Positions 8,252 to 16,900 of a stretch of 19,768 nucleotides of DNA are shown here, piece after piece; positions within the stretch are counted from its first letter, which is position 1; each line of letters begins with the position of its first letter. The position numbers and the translations under genes are program-made. This DNA is from Phycisphaerae bacterium (GTDB taxonomy: Bacteria > Planctomycetota > Phycisphaerae > Sedimentisphaerales > Anaerohalosphaeraceae): positions 1-19,768 of the forward strand of contig PXAQ01000166.1 in NCBI GenBank assembly GCA_003567095.1, given 5' to 3'. Under the pieces are notes generated by a model. It worked only from the letters and a program-made list of their open reading frames with translations. It was not told where the DNA came from and did not search any database.

Positions 8252-10264
8252 ATGACACGTAAAATGCTTGTAACCTCGGCGCTGCCTTATGCCAACGGCC
8301 CGATCCACATCGGCCACCTGGTCGAATATCTCCAGACGGATATCTGGGTCCGCTTTCAAAAGGCCTGCGGCCATACCTGTTATTATTTCTGTGCCGATGA
8401 CACACACGGCACGCCGATTATGATTCGCGCCAAAAGCGAGGGCATTACGCCCGAGCAGCTTATTGCGCGGGTGCATCACGAACACGTGCAGGATTTTACA
8501 GATTTTCAGATTGAATTTGACAATTACTATACCACGCACTCCGACGAAAACCGCCAACTGAGCGAGCGCATTTATCACGAGGCGCTGGCCGCCGGCTCCA
8601 TCGTCAAGCGCACCGTCAAACAGGCCTTCGACGAGCAGGAACAGATGTGGCTGCCGGACCGGTACATCAAAGGCACCTGTCCGCGCTGCGGCGCCGAGAA
8701 TCAATATGGCGATTCCTGTGATATATGCGGGGCGCACTACCGGGCAACCGAACTGATCAATCCGGTCAGCGCCGTCAGCGGCCGCCCGCCGGTGCTGCGG
8801 GAAAGTACGCATTATTTTTTTAAGCTGGGCGACTATGCCGAGGCCCTGAAGGACCTGTTCAAGGCCGGCTACGTGCAGGCGTCGGTCAAACGAAAGCTGG
8901 ATGAATGGTTCGCCGCCGGGCTTAAGGACTGGGACATTTCGCGCGACGGCCCGTATTTCGGCTTTAAGATCCCCGGCGAGGACGATAAATACTTTTATGT
9001 CTGGCTCGATGCGCCGATCGGCTATATGGCCTCGTGCAAAAACTACTGCGATCGCAACGGGCTGGATTTTGAGCACGTCTGGAACAGCGGAGAGTACGAG
9101 ATCTATCACTTCATCGGCAAGGATATTATGTATTTTCACGCGCTGTTCTGGCCGGCGCTGCTGATCGGCGCCAAGCTGCGCCGCCCGGACAAGCTGTTTG
9201 TCCACGGCTTTTTGACCGTCAACGGCCAGAAGATGAGCAAGAGCAAGGGCACCTTCATTATGGGGCGCACCTATGTGAAACATCTGGACCCGCAGTACCT
9301 GCGCTATTACTACGCAACCAAGCTCAGCGGCGATGTGGACGATATCGATTTGAACGTGGACGACTTTGTCAGCCGGGTCAACGCCGACCTGGTGGGCAAG
9401 CTGGCCAATCTGCCCAGCCGGTCCGGGCCGATGCTGACCAAAAAGCTGGACGGTAAACTCGGTATGCTCGACGATGAGGGCCGCAAACTGATCGATCAAC
9501 TGGCTCAGGCCAAGGACAGCATCATCGCCGATTATGAAACGCTCAACTATGCCGCGGCGATTCGCCGGATTTGCGCCCTGGCCGATGTGAGCAACAAGTA
9601 CGTCGAGGACAATCAGCCCTGGACGCTGATCAAGACCGACCCGGAGAAAACACGTACCGTGCTGACGGCCGTGTTGAATGCCAGCCGGATTTTGACGATA
9701 TATCTCAAACCCGTGCTGCCGGCGTTTGCCGAAAAAGTAGAGCGGTTTTTGAACATCCCGCCGCTGACATTCGCCGATGCGGCAACCCCGCTGGAAAACC
9801 ATCCCATTAACCCCTTTGAACGATTGATTGAACGCATTGAAAAGCAAAAGGTAGATGCCATGATCGAAGAAAGCAAGCAGGACGCCGGCGCGCCTGCGGC
9901 TGAGCCGAGTGCTGCAGCGATTGCCGAGCCGCTGGCCGATGAATGTACGATTGACGATTTTATGAAGGTGGATTTGCGCGTTGCCAAAATTGTCAAAGCC
10001 TCCGCGGTCGAGGGGGCCGATAAGCTGCTTGCGCTCGAACTGGATCTGGGCGGGCTGACCAAACACGTTTTTGCCGGTATTGCCAAGGCCTACACGCCCG
10101 AGGATCTCATCGGACGGCTGGTCGTTTGTGTGGCCAACCTCAAACCGCGTAAGATGAAGTTCGGCCTGTCCGAAGGAATGGTTTGTGCCGCAGGGCCGGG
10201 CGGCAGCGAGATCTTTCTGATCAGCCCCGACAGCGGCGCCAAACCCGGCCAGCGCGTTCATTAG
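8252..10264 (+). CDS. metG: Methionyl-tRNA synthetase with C-terminal tRNA-binding domain
   Basis: MetRS charges tRNA-Met with methionine. The 670-residue protein has the class I HIGH motif at residues 19-22 (ANGPIHIGHL). A single zinc knuckle has C143, C146, C156 and C159 (CPRCG, then DSCDICG), and KMSKS lies at 327-331 (GQKMSKSKG). The C-terminal ~105 residues from about 565 form an EMAP-II-like tRNA-binding domain (VDLRVAKIVKASAVEGADKL, then MKFGLSEGM), joined by an Ala-rich linker. This domain mediates dimerisation in long MetRS forms. GGAAAG lies nine bases before the ATG. The gap from the RicT-like gene is only 21 bases, so they are probably cotranscribed. Confidence 0.95.
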   Translation: MTRKMLVTSALPYANGPIHIGHLVEYLQTDIWVRFQKACGHTCYYFCADDTHGTPIMIRAKSEGITPEQLIARVHHEHVQDFTDFQIEFDNYYTTHSDENRQLSERIYHEALAAGSIVKRTVKQAFDEQEQMWLPDRYIKGTCPRCGAENQYGDSCDICGAHYRATELINPVSAVSGRPPVLRESTHYFFKLGDYAEALKDLFKAGYVQASVKRKLDEWFAAGLKDWDISRDGPYFGFKIPGEDDKYFYVWLDAPIGYMASCKNYCDRNGLDFEHVWNSGEYEIYHFIGKDIMYFHALFWPALLIGAKLRRPDKLFVHGFLTVNGQKMSKSKGTFIMGRTYVKHLDPQYLRYYYATKLSGDVDDIDLNVDDFVSRVNADLVGKLANLPSRSGPMLTKKLDGKLGMLDDEGRKLIDQLAQAKDSIIADYETLNYAAAIRRICALADVSNKYVEDNQPWTLIKTDPEKTRTVLTAVLNASRILTIYLKPVLPAFAEKVERFLNIPPLTFADAATPLENHPINPFERLIERIEKQKVDAMIEESKQDAGAPAAEPSAAAIAEPLADECTIDDFMKVDLRVAKIVKASAVEGADKLLALELDLGGLTKHVFAGIAKAYTPEDLIGRLVVCVANLKPRKMKFGLSEGMVCAAGPGGSEIFLISPDSGAKPGQRVH

Positions 10265-10301
10265 TCGCTATCTATCGCCCACGCTGCATACAGGTTGCAA
10301 A

Positions 10302-10679
10302 ATGAAAGAAACGCTTGAACAGATTGCTCAGCAGGACGGACGCTACGACGCTGAGGCGCTGAAGTTTGTCTATGAGGGGCTGGCGGCGACCATCGAAAAG
10401 CTGCGCCTGGATGAAGATGTCGAGCAGCCCCGGCACATCACCGGCCAGGAACTGGCCTGGGGGCTGGCCGAGCTGGCGATGAAGAAATGGGGCCGCCTGG
10501 CGGGGATGGTGCTGGGCCAGTGGGGGCTGCACGGCACGCGGGATTTTGGCGAGATTGTTTATTTGATGATTTCCCACGGCTGGATGACCTCGCAGGAGAC
10601 CGATACAATCGACGATTTTGACCAAGTTTTTGATTTCACTACGGTTTTCGAGCAGGACTACAAAATTGAAATCCGCTGA
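10302..10679 (+). CDS. Minf_1886-family protein (Planctomycetes/Verrucomicrobia-restricted)
   Basis: This 125-residue soluble protein matches my knowledge of the Minf_1886 (Verruc_Plancto-restricted) family. It has an N-terminal YDAEALKFVYEGL segment, a central HITGQELAWGLAELAMKKWG, then a QWGLHGTRDFGEIVY segment, and ends with a YKIEIR tail after VFDFTTVFEQD. The family has no known biochemical role. Its presence supports a planctomycete origin. It lies 37 bases after metG and is probably the last gene of that transcript. Its TGA stop abuts the stop of the opposing M20 gene with no gap. Confidence 0.8.
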   Translation: MKETLEQIAQQDGRYDAEALKFVYEGLAATIEKLRLDEDVEQPRHITGQELAWGLAELAMKKWGRLAGMVLGQWGLHGTRDFGEIVYLMISHGWMTSQETDTIDDFDQVFDFTTVFEQDYKIEIR

Positions 10680-11798
10680 TCACAGCGGCATCTGAGCAAA
10701 GAGCCGCGAATACATCGCCTTGCCTGCTTCCAGGGCGTCGGCCTCAATATACTCATCGGGCTTATGGCACGCCTGCGGGCTGCCCGGCCCCAGGATCAGC
10801 ACCGGTCCCAATGGGGCGTAATAGGGGCCGTCGGTCGTGAAGATCGCCGCGCCGGCATGATCGGCATCCGCCAGTTTACAGACCGCCTGGGTGAATGGAT
10901 TATCGTCCGGCGTTTCCATGGCCGCGACCCGACGTGTGACCGTAATCTGCGCGGCAAACTGCGCGTCCTGTTTTGCAAGCTCGGCCAGCATCGTCTTGAA
11001 CTGATCGACAATCGCCTCGGCCGACTGGGCGGGCAGAGTCCGGATGTCGATTTCGACGGCACACAACTCCGGGACGATATTGGTGCCCGAGCCGCCTGCG
11101 ATGCGGTTGACACTCATCGTGCAGCCGCCCAGCAGCGGATGCGGCGTATGCGCAATAGCCATCCCACCGAGCCGATTGAGCACGGCGTTGATTTTCATAA
11201 TGGCGTTGATACCCAGATGCGGCATGGAGCCGTGGGCCGTGCGGCCGTGAGCGGTGATGGTGAGCCATAAAATGCCGCGATGGGCCCGCAGGACCTGAAA
11301 ATCGGTCGGCTCGGGAATCAACACCCCCACCGGATCGGCAAAGCGACTGCGATAGTGCCGAACGAACCGCTTTGCCCCGCAACTGTCGGTCTCCTCGCCG
11401 GCGGTGACGGCAAAGACAATATCCCGCGCCAGCGCCTCGCGCTGCCGGGCCGCATCGACCAGCGCCGCCGCGACGGCCGCGACCGGCCCCAGCATATCGG
11501 TGGTGCCGCGCCCATACAGCCGCCCGTCGCGTTCGGTCGCCTCGAACGGCGGCACAGTCCATTTGTCCGCAGCGGCCGGGACCACATCCAGATGGCCGGC
11601 AACCAGCAGCGGCCGCTGATGTGCCCCGCCGCCGGCTGCCAGATGCACCAGCACATTGGCTCGATGCCCGTCCCAGACATCAATTTCCGCCTTCAGGCCG
11701 TGCTGGCCGAAGTAGTCTTTCAGGACTTCGGCCGCACGCAATTCCCCGTTATCCACCGTCGGCGCCATCGCAATCAGTTGTTTCAGCAATGTTTTCAT
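10680..11798 (-). CDS. M20-family metallopeptidase/deacylase (ArgE/DapE type)
   Basis: M20 enzymes are two-zinc hydrolases of N-acyl amino acids or short peptides; ArgE and DapE act in arginine and lysine synthesis. The 372-residue protein has the full ligand set: H69 in GHLDVVP (with D71), bridging D101 in GRGTTDML, catalytic E135 and ligand E136 in TAGEETDSCG, E163 in IPEPTDF, and H345 in ACHKPDEYIE. The dimerisation (lid) domain lies around residues 178-290 (ITAHGRTAHGSMPHLGINAI and onward). The substrate cannot be told from sequence; acetylornithine deacetylase, succinyl-DAP desuccinylase or a general aminoacylase are all possible, and no arg or lys genes are adjacent. The ATG has no clear Shine-Dalgarno sequence. 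A promoter lies about 75 bases upstream. Confidence 0.85.
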   Translation of the reverse strand: MKTLLKQLIAMAPTVDNGELRAAEVLKDYFGQHGLKAEIDVWDGHRANVLVHLAAGGGAHQRPLLVAGHLDVVPAAADKWTVPPFEATERDGRLYGRGTTDMLGPVAAVAAALVDAARQREALARDIVFAVTAGEETDSCGAKRFVRHYRSRFADPVGVLIPEPTDFQVLRAHRGILWLTITAHGRTAHGSMPHLGINAIMKINAVLNRLGGMAIAHTPHPLLGGCTMSVNRIAGGSGTNIVPELCAVEIDIRTLPAQSAEAIVDQFKTMLAELAKQDAQFAAQITVTRRVAAMETPDDNPFTQAVCKLADADHAGAAIFTTDGPYYAPLGPVLILGPGSPQACHKPDEYIEADALEAGKAMYSRLFAQMPL

Positions 11799-12121
11799 AC
11801 GTTTAGGGGCTCAATTCCGATTTTTGGGTGTTTGTTGCTTCGCACATTACCCACCTGTCAGCAGGTTGGCAGATTATAACCAACCCCGCGACACTCGGCA
11901 AGGCTTGGCAAACCGGCGCCATCACGAGTATCAATTCCAGGCTGCAAAATGAGTGCCTGCACATGGAGAGCTTTTATATGGGCTCCTGAACGCCCGGGGA
12001 ACTGCATTGGCTCAAAGGGCCATGGGGGAGTCTTTAATCGTAAAAAAACCTGTAACCTATTGAATTCCAAGAGCTTATGGGTGTGCGATTTGCGACGTGC
12101 CATTAGATGGCAAAAAAAGAC
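11799..12121. other. Intergenic region between the M20 gene and tRNA-Ser
   Basis: No convincing gene is visible here. It contains the M20 promoter, an imperfect inverted repeat in the M20 leader (ACCTG TCAG CAGGT core, about 11853-11866), a run of seven A's at 12113-12119 that reads as a T-run directly after the tRNA on the minus strand, and a short inverted repeat TGCCAT TAG ATGGCA (about 12098-12112). No integrase, attachment-site duplication of the tRNA end or transposon end was seen. Confidence 0.5.
11873..11901 (-). promoter_or_regulatory. Sigma70-type promoter of the M20 gene
   Basis: On the minus strand TTGCCG (11901-11896) and a perfect TATAAT (11878-11873) are 17 bases apart. Transcription would start near 11866, giving a leader of about 68 bases to the ATG at 11798. 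The leader begins with a GC-rich inverted repeat. Confidence 0.6.
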
Positions 12122-12209
12122 CGGAGAGGGCGGGATTCGAACCCGCGGTAGGGACAAGCCCTACACAGCCTTTCCAAGGCTGCTCGATAAGCCACTCCGA
12201 CACCTCTCC
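12122..12209 (-). tRNA. tRNA-Ser (anticodon GGA)
   Basis: The minus strand folds as a class II tRNA of 88 bases. The acceptor stem is GGAGAGG (12209-12203) with CCTCTCC (12129-12123) and discriminator G at 12122. The anticodon arm is CAGCC TTGGAAA GGCTG with anticodon GGA, reading UCC and UCU. A long variable arm (GTAGGG / CCCTAC) and a T-arm CGGG TTCGAAT CCCG follow. The long variable arm and G73 are serine identity features. The 3' CCA is not encoded. A T-run follows directly downstream and may help end transcription. Confidence 0.95.
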
Positions 12210-12221
12210 AAAAGGGGTTGT

Positions 12222-12250
12222 ATTATACCAAAACCCACTGCTTTGGCCAA
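12222..12250 (-). promoter_or_regulatory. Sigma70-type promoter of tRNA-Ser
   Basis: On the minus strand TTGGCC (12250-12245) and a perfect TATAAT (12227-12222) are 17 bases apart. Transcription would start close to 12215, a few bases before the tRNA. The -35 box lies inside the palindrome TTTGGCCAAA (12242-12251). The promoter sits between the thiC stop and the tRNA, so the tRNA does not depend on thiC transcription. Confidence 0.65.
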
Positions 12251-12260
12251 ACGGTTTTTG

Positions 12261-13574
12261 TTATTTTATCGCCTGCCCGGCCTGCCGCAATTCCTTGTTG
12301 ATGCGGACGCTGCACCATTCCCGTCCGCACATCGTACAGTAATCCTCGCCCTGGGTTCCGGCCGGCATCTGGCTTTGCCGACAGGCCTCCTCGAACATTC
12401 CCCGGGCCGTGACCGGATCGATGGCGGCCTCAAGATGCGTTTGCCAGTCCAGCGACGCGCGGGCGGTGCTGAGCGCCCGATCCCGCTGTGCGGCAGAGCC
12501 GAATCCGCGGGCCACATCGCCGGCGTGTGCGGCGATTTTCGAGGCGACCACACCCTTGCGGACATCGTCCGTGTTGGGCAGCCCAAGGTGCTCGCGCGGG
12601 GTAACATAGCACAAAAACGAAGCCCCGTAATACGCCGCGGCGGTGCCGCCGATGGCACTGGTAATATGGTCATAGCCCGGCGCGATATCCGTCACCAAGG
12701 GGCCCAGCACATAAAACGGCGCCCCGCCGCACAGCTCCTGCTGAATCTCCATATTATACTGAATCTGGTTAAACGGCACATGCCCCGGCCCTTCGACCAT
12801 CACCTGACAGCCCTTGGCCCAGGCCCGCCGGGTCAACTCGCCCAGCGTGCGCAGCTCGGCAAGCTGCGCCTCATCGGTCGCGTCGGCAATGCAGCCGGGC
12901 CGCAGCCCGTCGCCCAGCGAAAAGCACACGTCATATTCACGCATAATATCGCACAAGTCATCAAACAACTCATACATCGGATTTTGCTTGCCGTGATGGG
13001 TCATCCATTTGGCCAGCAGCGCCCCGCCGCGACTGACGATGCCGCAGACGCGGTCGTTGAGCAGGCCGAGGTGTTCTTTGAGCAGGCCGGCGTGAATGGT
13101 AAAAAAGTCCACGCCCTGCTTGGCCTGTTTTTCGGCCACCTTCAGGATCGTGTCGTAGTCGATATCCTCGACGTTCCGCCCGACAATGACCTCGTAAATC
13201 GGCACCGTCCCGAACGGTACCGTACAGATCGCCAGCAGTTTTTGGCGAATATCGTCCAGATCGCCGCCGGTGCTCAAGTCCATCATCGCATCGGCTCCGG
13301 CGGCCAGGGCGACCTTCATTTTCTCAATCTCGCCGTCCAGTGCAGACCGCACGCTGCTGCAGCCAATATTGGCGTTGACTTTGCACGAGACCGCCCTGCC
13401 GATCGCGCACGGCTCCAGGTTCTCGGCCAGATGCAGGGTATTGGCAGGTATCACCAGCCGCCCGGCGGCCAATTCCTGCCGAACCGTCTCGATTGCAATC
13501 CCTTCGCGCTCGGCCGCGCGGCGCATGGCATCGGTTGTCTGTCCCTGTCGTGCGTGTTCCAGTTGTGTCGCCAT
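12261..13574 (-). CDS. thiC: Phosphomethylpyrimidine synthase ThiC
   Basis: ThiC is a radical SAM enzyme that rearranges aminoimidazole ribonucleotide into hydroxymethylpyrimidine phosphate for thiamine synthesis. The 437-residue protein is of the short ThiC form lacking the long N-terminal extension of the E. coli protein. It has NANIGCSS, MDLSTGGDL, FFTIHAGL, SRGGALLAKWM, SLGDGLRPG and MVEGPGHVPFNQI, all typical of the barrel. The non-canonical C-terminal Fe-S motif CX2CX4C is C413, C416 and C421 (CTMCGREWC). GGGAG eight bases before the ATG is a strong ribosome binding site. The leader holds a TPP riboswitch and terminator. No other thi gene is in the window. Confidence 0.96.
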   Translation of the reverse strand: MATQLEHARQGQTTDAMRRAAEREGIAIETVRQELAAGRLVIPANTLHLAENLEPCAIGRAVSCKVNANIGCSSVRSALDGEIEKMKVALAAGADAMMDLSTGGDLDDIRQKLLAICTVPFGTVPIYEVIVGRNVEDIDYDTILKVAEKQAKQGVDFFTIHAGLLKEHLGLLNDRVCGIVSRGGALLAKWMTHHGKQNPMYELFDDLCDIMREYDVCFSLGDGLRPGCIADATDEAQLAELRTLGELTRRAWAKGCQVMVEGPGHVPFNQIQYNMEIQQELCGGAPFYVLGPLVTDIAPGYDHITSAIGGTAAAYYGASFLCYVTPREHLGLPNTDDVRKGVVASKIAAHAGDVARGFGSAAQRDRALSTARASLDWQTHLEAAIDPVTARGMFEEACRQSQMPAGTQGEDYCTMCGREWCSVRINKELRQAGQAIK

Positions 13575-13587
13575 CTGTCAAACTCCC

Positions 13588-13622
13588 AAAAAGAAAATCG
13601 CTTCGTCATCGGAAGCGATTTT
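13588..13622 (-). terminator. Intrinsic terminator (attenuator) in the thiC leader
   Basis: On the minus strand the arms AAAATCGCTTC (13622-13612) and GAAGCGATTTT (13604-13594) form an 11-bp perfect hairpin with a seven-base loop, followed by C and five T's (13592-13588). It lies between the riboswitch and the thiC ribosome binding site, so it would stop transcription before thiC. Its 5' arm can instead pair with the 3' end of the riboswitch. Confidence 0.9.
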
Positions 13623-13651
13623 TCAAAACAGAGCGTTGTTTGATAAAAATA

Positions 13652-13748
13652 CGCTTCCCTACGCAGGAAATCTGCCGCATACACACGTGCAGGCCGCCTG
13701 ATCAGGTTCGAAGGGTGTTTCTCAGATTCGCCCGATGCACCCGGACAA
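13652..13748 (-). promoter_or_regulatory. TPP (thiamine pyrophosphate) riboswitch
   Basis: The minus strand carries the conserved THI-box elements in order: GGGTGCATCGGG near the 5' end, TCTGAGA, CACCCTTCGAACCTGATC, and CCTGCGTAGGGAAG at the 3' end. Binding of TPP lowers expression of the downstream gene, here thiC. The 3' strand GGAAGCG (13658-13652) is complementary to CGCTTCC in the terminator, which explains how ligand binding could switch between antitermination and termination. The 5' partner of the closing P1 stem is not obvious, so the outer limit is approximate. Confidence 0.92.
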
Positions 13749-13773
13749 ACCACCCCCAGCGAACAGAGGATTC

Positions 13774-13801
13774 ATCATACATAGAAGCCCAATGAAGTCA
13801 A
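13774..13801 (-). promoter_or_regulatory. Sigma70-type promoter of thiC
   Basis: On the minus strand TTGACT (13801-13796) and TATGAT (13779-13774) are 16 bases apart. Transcription would start near 13767, a short distance before the riboswitch, giving a leader of about 190 bases. Confidence 0.6.
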
Positions 13802-13826
13802 GCTATTAAAATCATGTAAAAAAGAC

Positions 13827-13855
13827 TTGAAAAAACACATTCTCAAATCTATCAT
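13827..13855 (+). promoter_or_regulatory. Sigma70-type promoter of the amylase-glycogen synthase fusion gene
   Basis: TTGAAA at 13827-13832 and TATCAT at 13850-13855 are 17 bases apart, each one base off consensus. Transcription would start near 13862. A perfect TTGACA at 13855-13860 overlaps the -10 box but has no good -10 partner downstream. The promoter is back to back with that of thiC. Confidence 0.5.
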
Positions 13856-13943
13856 TGACAAAAGGTTACCGACTTCTTCACGGATGGAAGCGAATACGCT
13901 CCTTTAACGCTCATACAAAACAACACAAAAATCAAAGGAAGCA

Positions 13944-16900
13944 ATGGACACAATAGAAGTGTTCCACTTTGACGCGGCGTGCAACGTTCATTTCATCAGC
14001 TCCGACAGTGCGGTTGATACACTGGCCCAAGACGAACGTCTGGTTCTCGAAACCGCCCTTTGCGAGGTGGTCTCACGCCTGAAGAAGAGCCATATTTCTT
14101 TTTATAACGTATTATTACAACGTAAGATACAGATTCGCCTCTGCCCCTTTGAGCAGGGTACGGTGCGGTTGATGCCCCACGAGATCACATTAAACAGCGC
14201 CCTTTTACAGCCCGAAAAACGACGTCTGAGACAGCGCCATTACCTGCTAACAGGCGCACTGGAACGAGCATTTTACCATCTGTGTTATCCTGAATTGCAC
14301 ATCACCGAAGTCCGGCTGCACAGCCTTCGTTTTCTGCAGTCCCACAAGGATATTCTGGCCGGGACGCTGTCGGAGCTGAGGGCGATGGCGCCTGCTTTTG
14401 ACGAGCCGGACTGGCAGGAAACCCTCAAACAGGCCGATCAGCTTATCCTGCTTGACGAATTCTGGCACTGGGTCGCCAAAACCGATACGGTCGTTACGCT
14501 GCTGCTGGCGGCCAAAGGCTCGAAAAGACGGCTCCGTCCCATGATCAAGGCGGCCCTGGCCGAGGCTGTCAGCAAACTCAGTCCGACAGTCACGGTCAAG
14601 AGCGGCCAGGCCGAGCGCATCCTGTTGCGATTCAAAGCGGCCTATCAGGACGCTGGCGGCCTGGTCATCGTCTATCACCTGCCCGGCGAACTGCGAAAGG
14701 CCGTGCGGATCTGCTCGCCGAGCACCACGGACGCGATGTCGGCCCCCTGCGCGTGCCGGTCGATTCGCTTCCGAAATATCCGCACCGACATCTTTCACGA
14801 TCACGGCAAATGGATTCGCCCATGGCTGGATCGGCTGCACTTTTATGCCAGAGAACCTGAATTTGCCGAGTTCGAGGCGATGCTGCTGTCCGACGACCTG
14901 GACAAGGTCAAAGAGGCAGTCAAAGCGCTTCAGCAAAAAATCCGCCGCAAGGAACACGTCAAAGAGGCGCGGCGTCTTCTGTATTCGGCACTTTACTACT
15001 GGAACCATCCCGACAAAAGCCGCTGCCGGGCGGTGGCGATGGACGTGACCGCCCTGCTTGAAGACTTGCTGACTGACCGGCCGGCGGCCTTTCCGCCAAG
15101 CCGGCTGAACCGCACCGTACTGCGCAGCGAACCGCGAACGATCACCGTCGATATTCCCAAGCCGCGCACGGTTCGCAAGGACCACATCCGCGCCCGTATT
15201 CTCTGGGCGGTCAACGGCTACCGCAAAAAGCCCGTGCATATGCAGCAAGCTCATGCCCGGCCGATTGGCGGCGTGGTACGGTTTACCGCCACCCTGCCGC
15301 ACCGAAACGGGTGGTGTCATTATGCCGTGCAGTTCTCGCTGAATAACGGCAAGACCTGGCAGTGGGAGGAGTTTCACGAGCAGTCTTGCGGGATGATCAA
15401 GTCGATGGCCGATGAACGCGGCCAGCGGGTCCTGAGCTTTTACGCCGACACCTTGAATCTGAAACTCAACGACGATTACTCGCCGGCCCGAGACGAGCGC
15501 GGGTTGTTTGTCTACGGCACGTTTGATGATCTGGCCGAGCAGCTTGAAGATTTCCGCAAGGAAGGCTATACCCGGCTGTATCCGCTTGGGGCGCTGGAGC
15601 TGGGCTGGGCCGGAGAGGCCGGGCCGGATCCGTCGGTGTTTTCGGTTTTTGACGGCACAACAGTGCGACGCGACCTGGGCGGCCTGGAGGCCCTGCTGCG
15701 ACTGCGCAAAAAAGCCGATGCCCTGGGCATGAAAATCCTGCTGTGTATGCTCTCGCACTTTTCCCGCGCCAATACCGAGTACGCCTACCACTTCCCGACC
15801 TATATCATGAACAGCAAAGGAACCCTGACACGCCGCGCCGGATGGGACGGGGAGTGGAGCGAATGGCTGGACAGCTTTATGGTCAATATGCGGGATTTTG
15901 ACAATGTCGAGCGCCTGGCGGATATCGGCATCGAATTGACCCGGCTCGGGTTTGGCCTGCGTGTGGATGTCGGACACGGATTTGATACCGTCTTTCCCGT
16001 CGATCCGTCTCAGCAGAGTTCCGCCCGCCTGTTCGGTGAAGTGACCCACGGCGGCTTTGAACCGGTGGATCTGCGCAACACAAGCGCGCCAAATATCCCG
16101 CTGCTGTATATGTGCTACAAAATTCAGAAGGTTGTGCCCAACGCCCTGCTGGCCTATTCGGAGCAGTGGCACGGCAACGAGACACGGATGCTCAAGGCCG
16201 GCACCATCCCTTACAACTCGCTGATCAAAAACATGGAATTAATCCGCAGCGGACAAACTGCCGATGCGCCGCTGGGACTGAACGACAACCTGAAATACCT
16301 GGCCGACATCTATCAACGCTGCGGCGGCCAGACGCTGTCGCTGTTTAACAGCCACGACGAGGAATCGCCGGCGAGCAATTATCAGAATATGATCTGGCCG
16401 GTGGCGGCATTTTTGACCCTGAGCAGCTACGGTCCGATGATGTATCACATCAGCCGTCTGCCGGGGCCGGAGGTCGGCACGATTGCCGATCGCTTCGATA
16501 TCGCCTATACCGAATGCTGGAAGCACTGGGTCAATAACCGCTTTCGTCACCCCTGGCATGAAGAAGAACGCACGCGACAGCAGATTCTGAACAATTATCC
16601 CATTCTTAGGGGATTTGGTAAATACCTGCGCGGCCTCTTTCAGTTTGTCGATGACCACCCCGCATTTGTGCGCGGCCTGCCGCAGGCGGTCGATACCGGA
16701 AACGGGCGCATCGCGGCGTTTTTGCGGTCTTACAAAAAACAGGTCTATTTGTGTATCTTTAACTTTCCGGAATCCTATCACGCCGGCCAGCAGGCGGTCG
16801 CGCGCAGCTTCAGTTTCCTGCTGAATGCATCGCTTATAAAACCAAACAGCACCTATGAAGTCGTTGAGCGATATAACAACGCCGAAGGCCGCACACGGCG

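Noticed and set aside
8246..10261. 671-codon open frame on the minus strand opposite metG
   Set aside because: It mirrors metG almost exactly; high G+C third positions keep the antisense frame open. It lacks any recognisable motif while metG has all its motifs.
11858..12157. Minus strand small protein beginning LPRVRIPPSP-like over the tRNA
   Set aside because: The first residues are the translation of the tRNA-Ser T-arm and acceptor stem, a familiar artefact.
12121..12209. tRNA-Ser as an integration site for a mobile element
   Set aside because: No integrase, duplicated tRNA 3' end or foreign gene block lies on either side.
11949..13643. 564-codon + strand frame across tRNA-Ser and thiC
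   Set aside because: It runs antisense through a tRNA, thiC and the attenuator, all of which are firmly supported, and has no domain of its own.
14247..16172. 641-codon minus strand frame inside the fusion gene
   Set aside because: It is the antisense shadow of a frame with clear GH13 motifs; no promoter, ribosome binding site or domain supports it.
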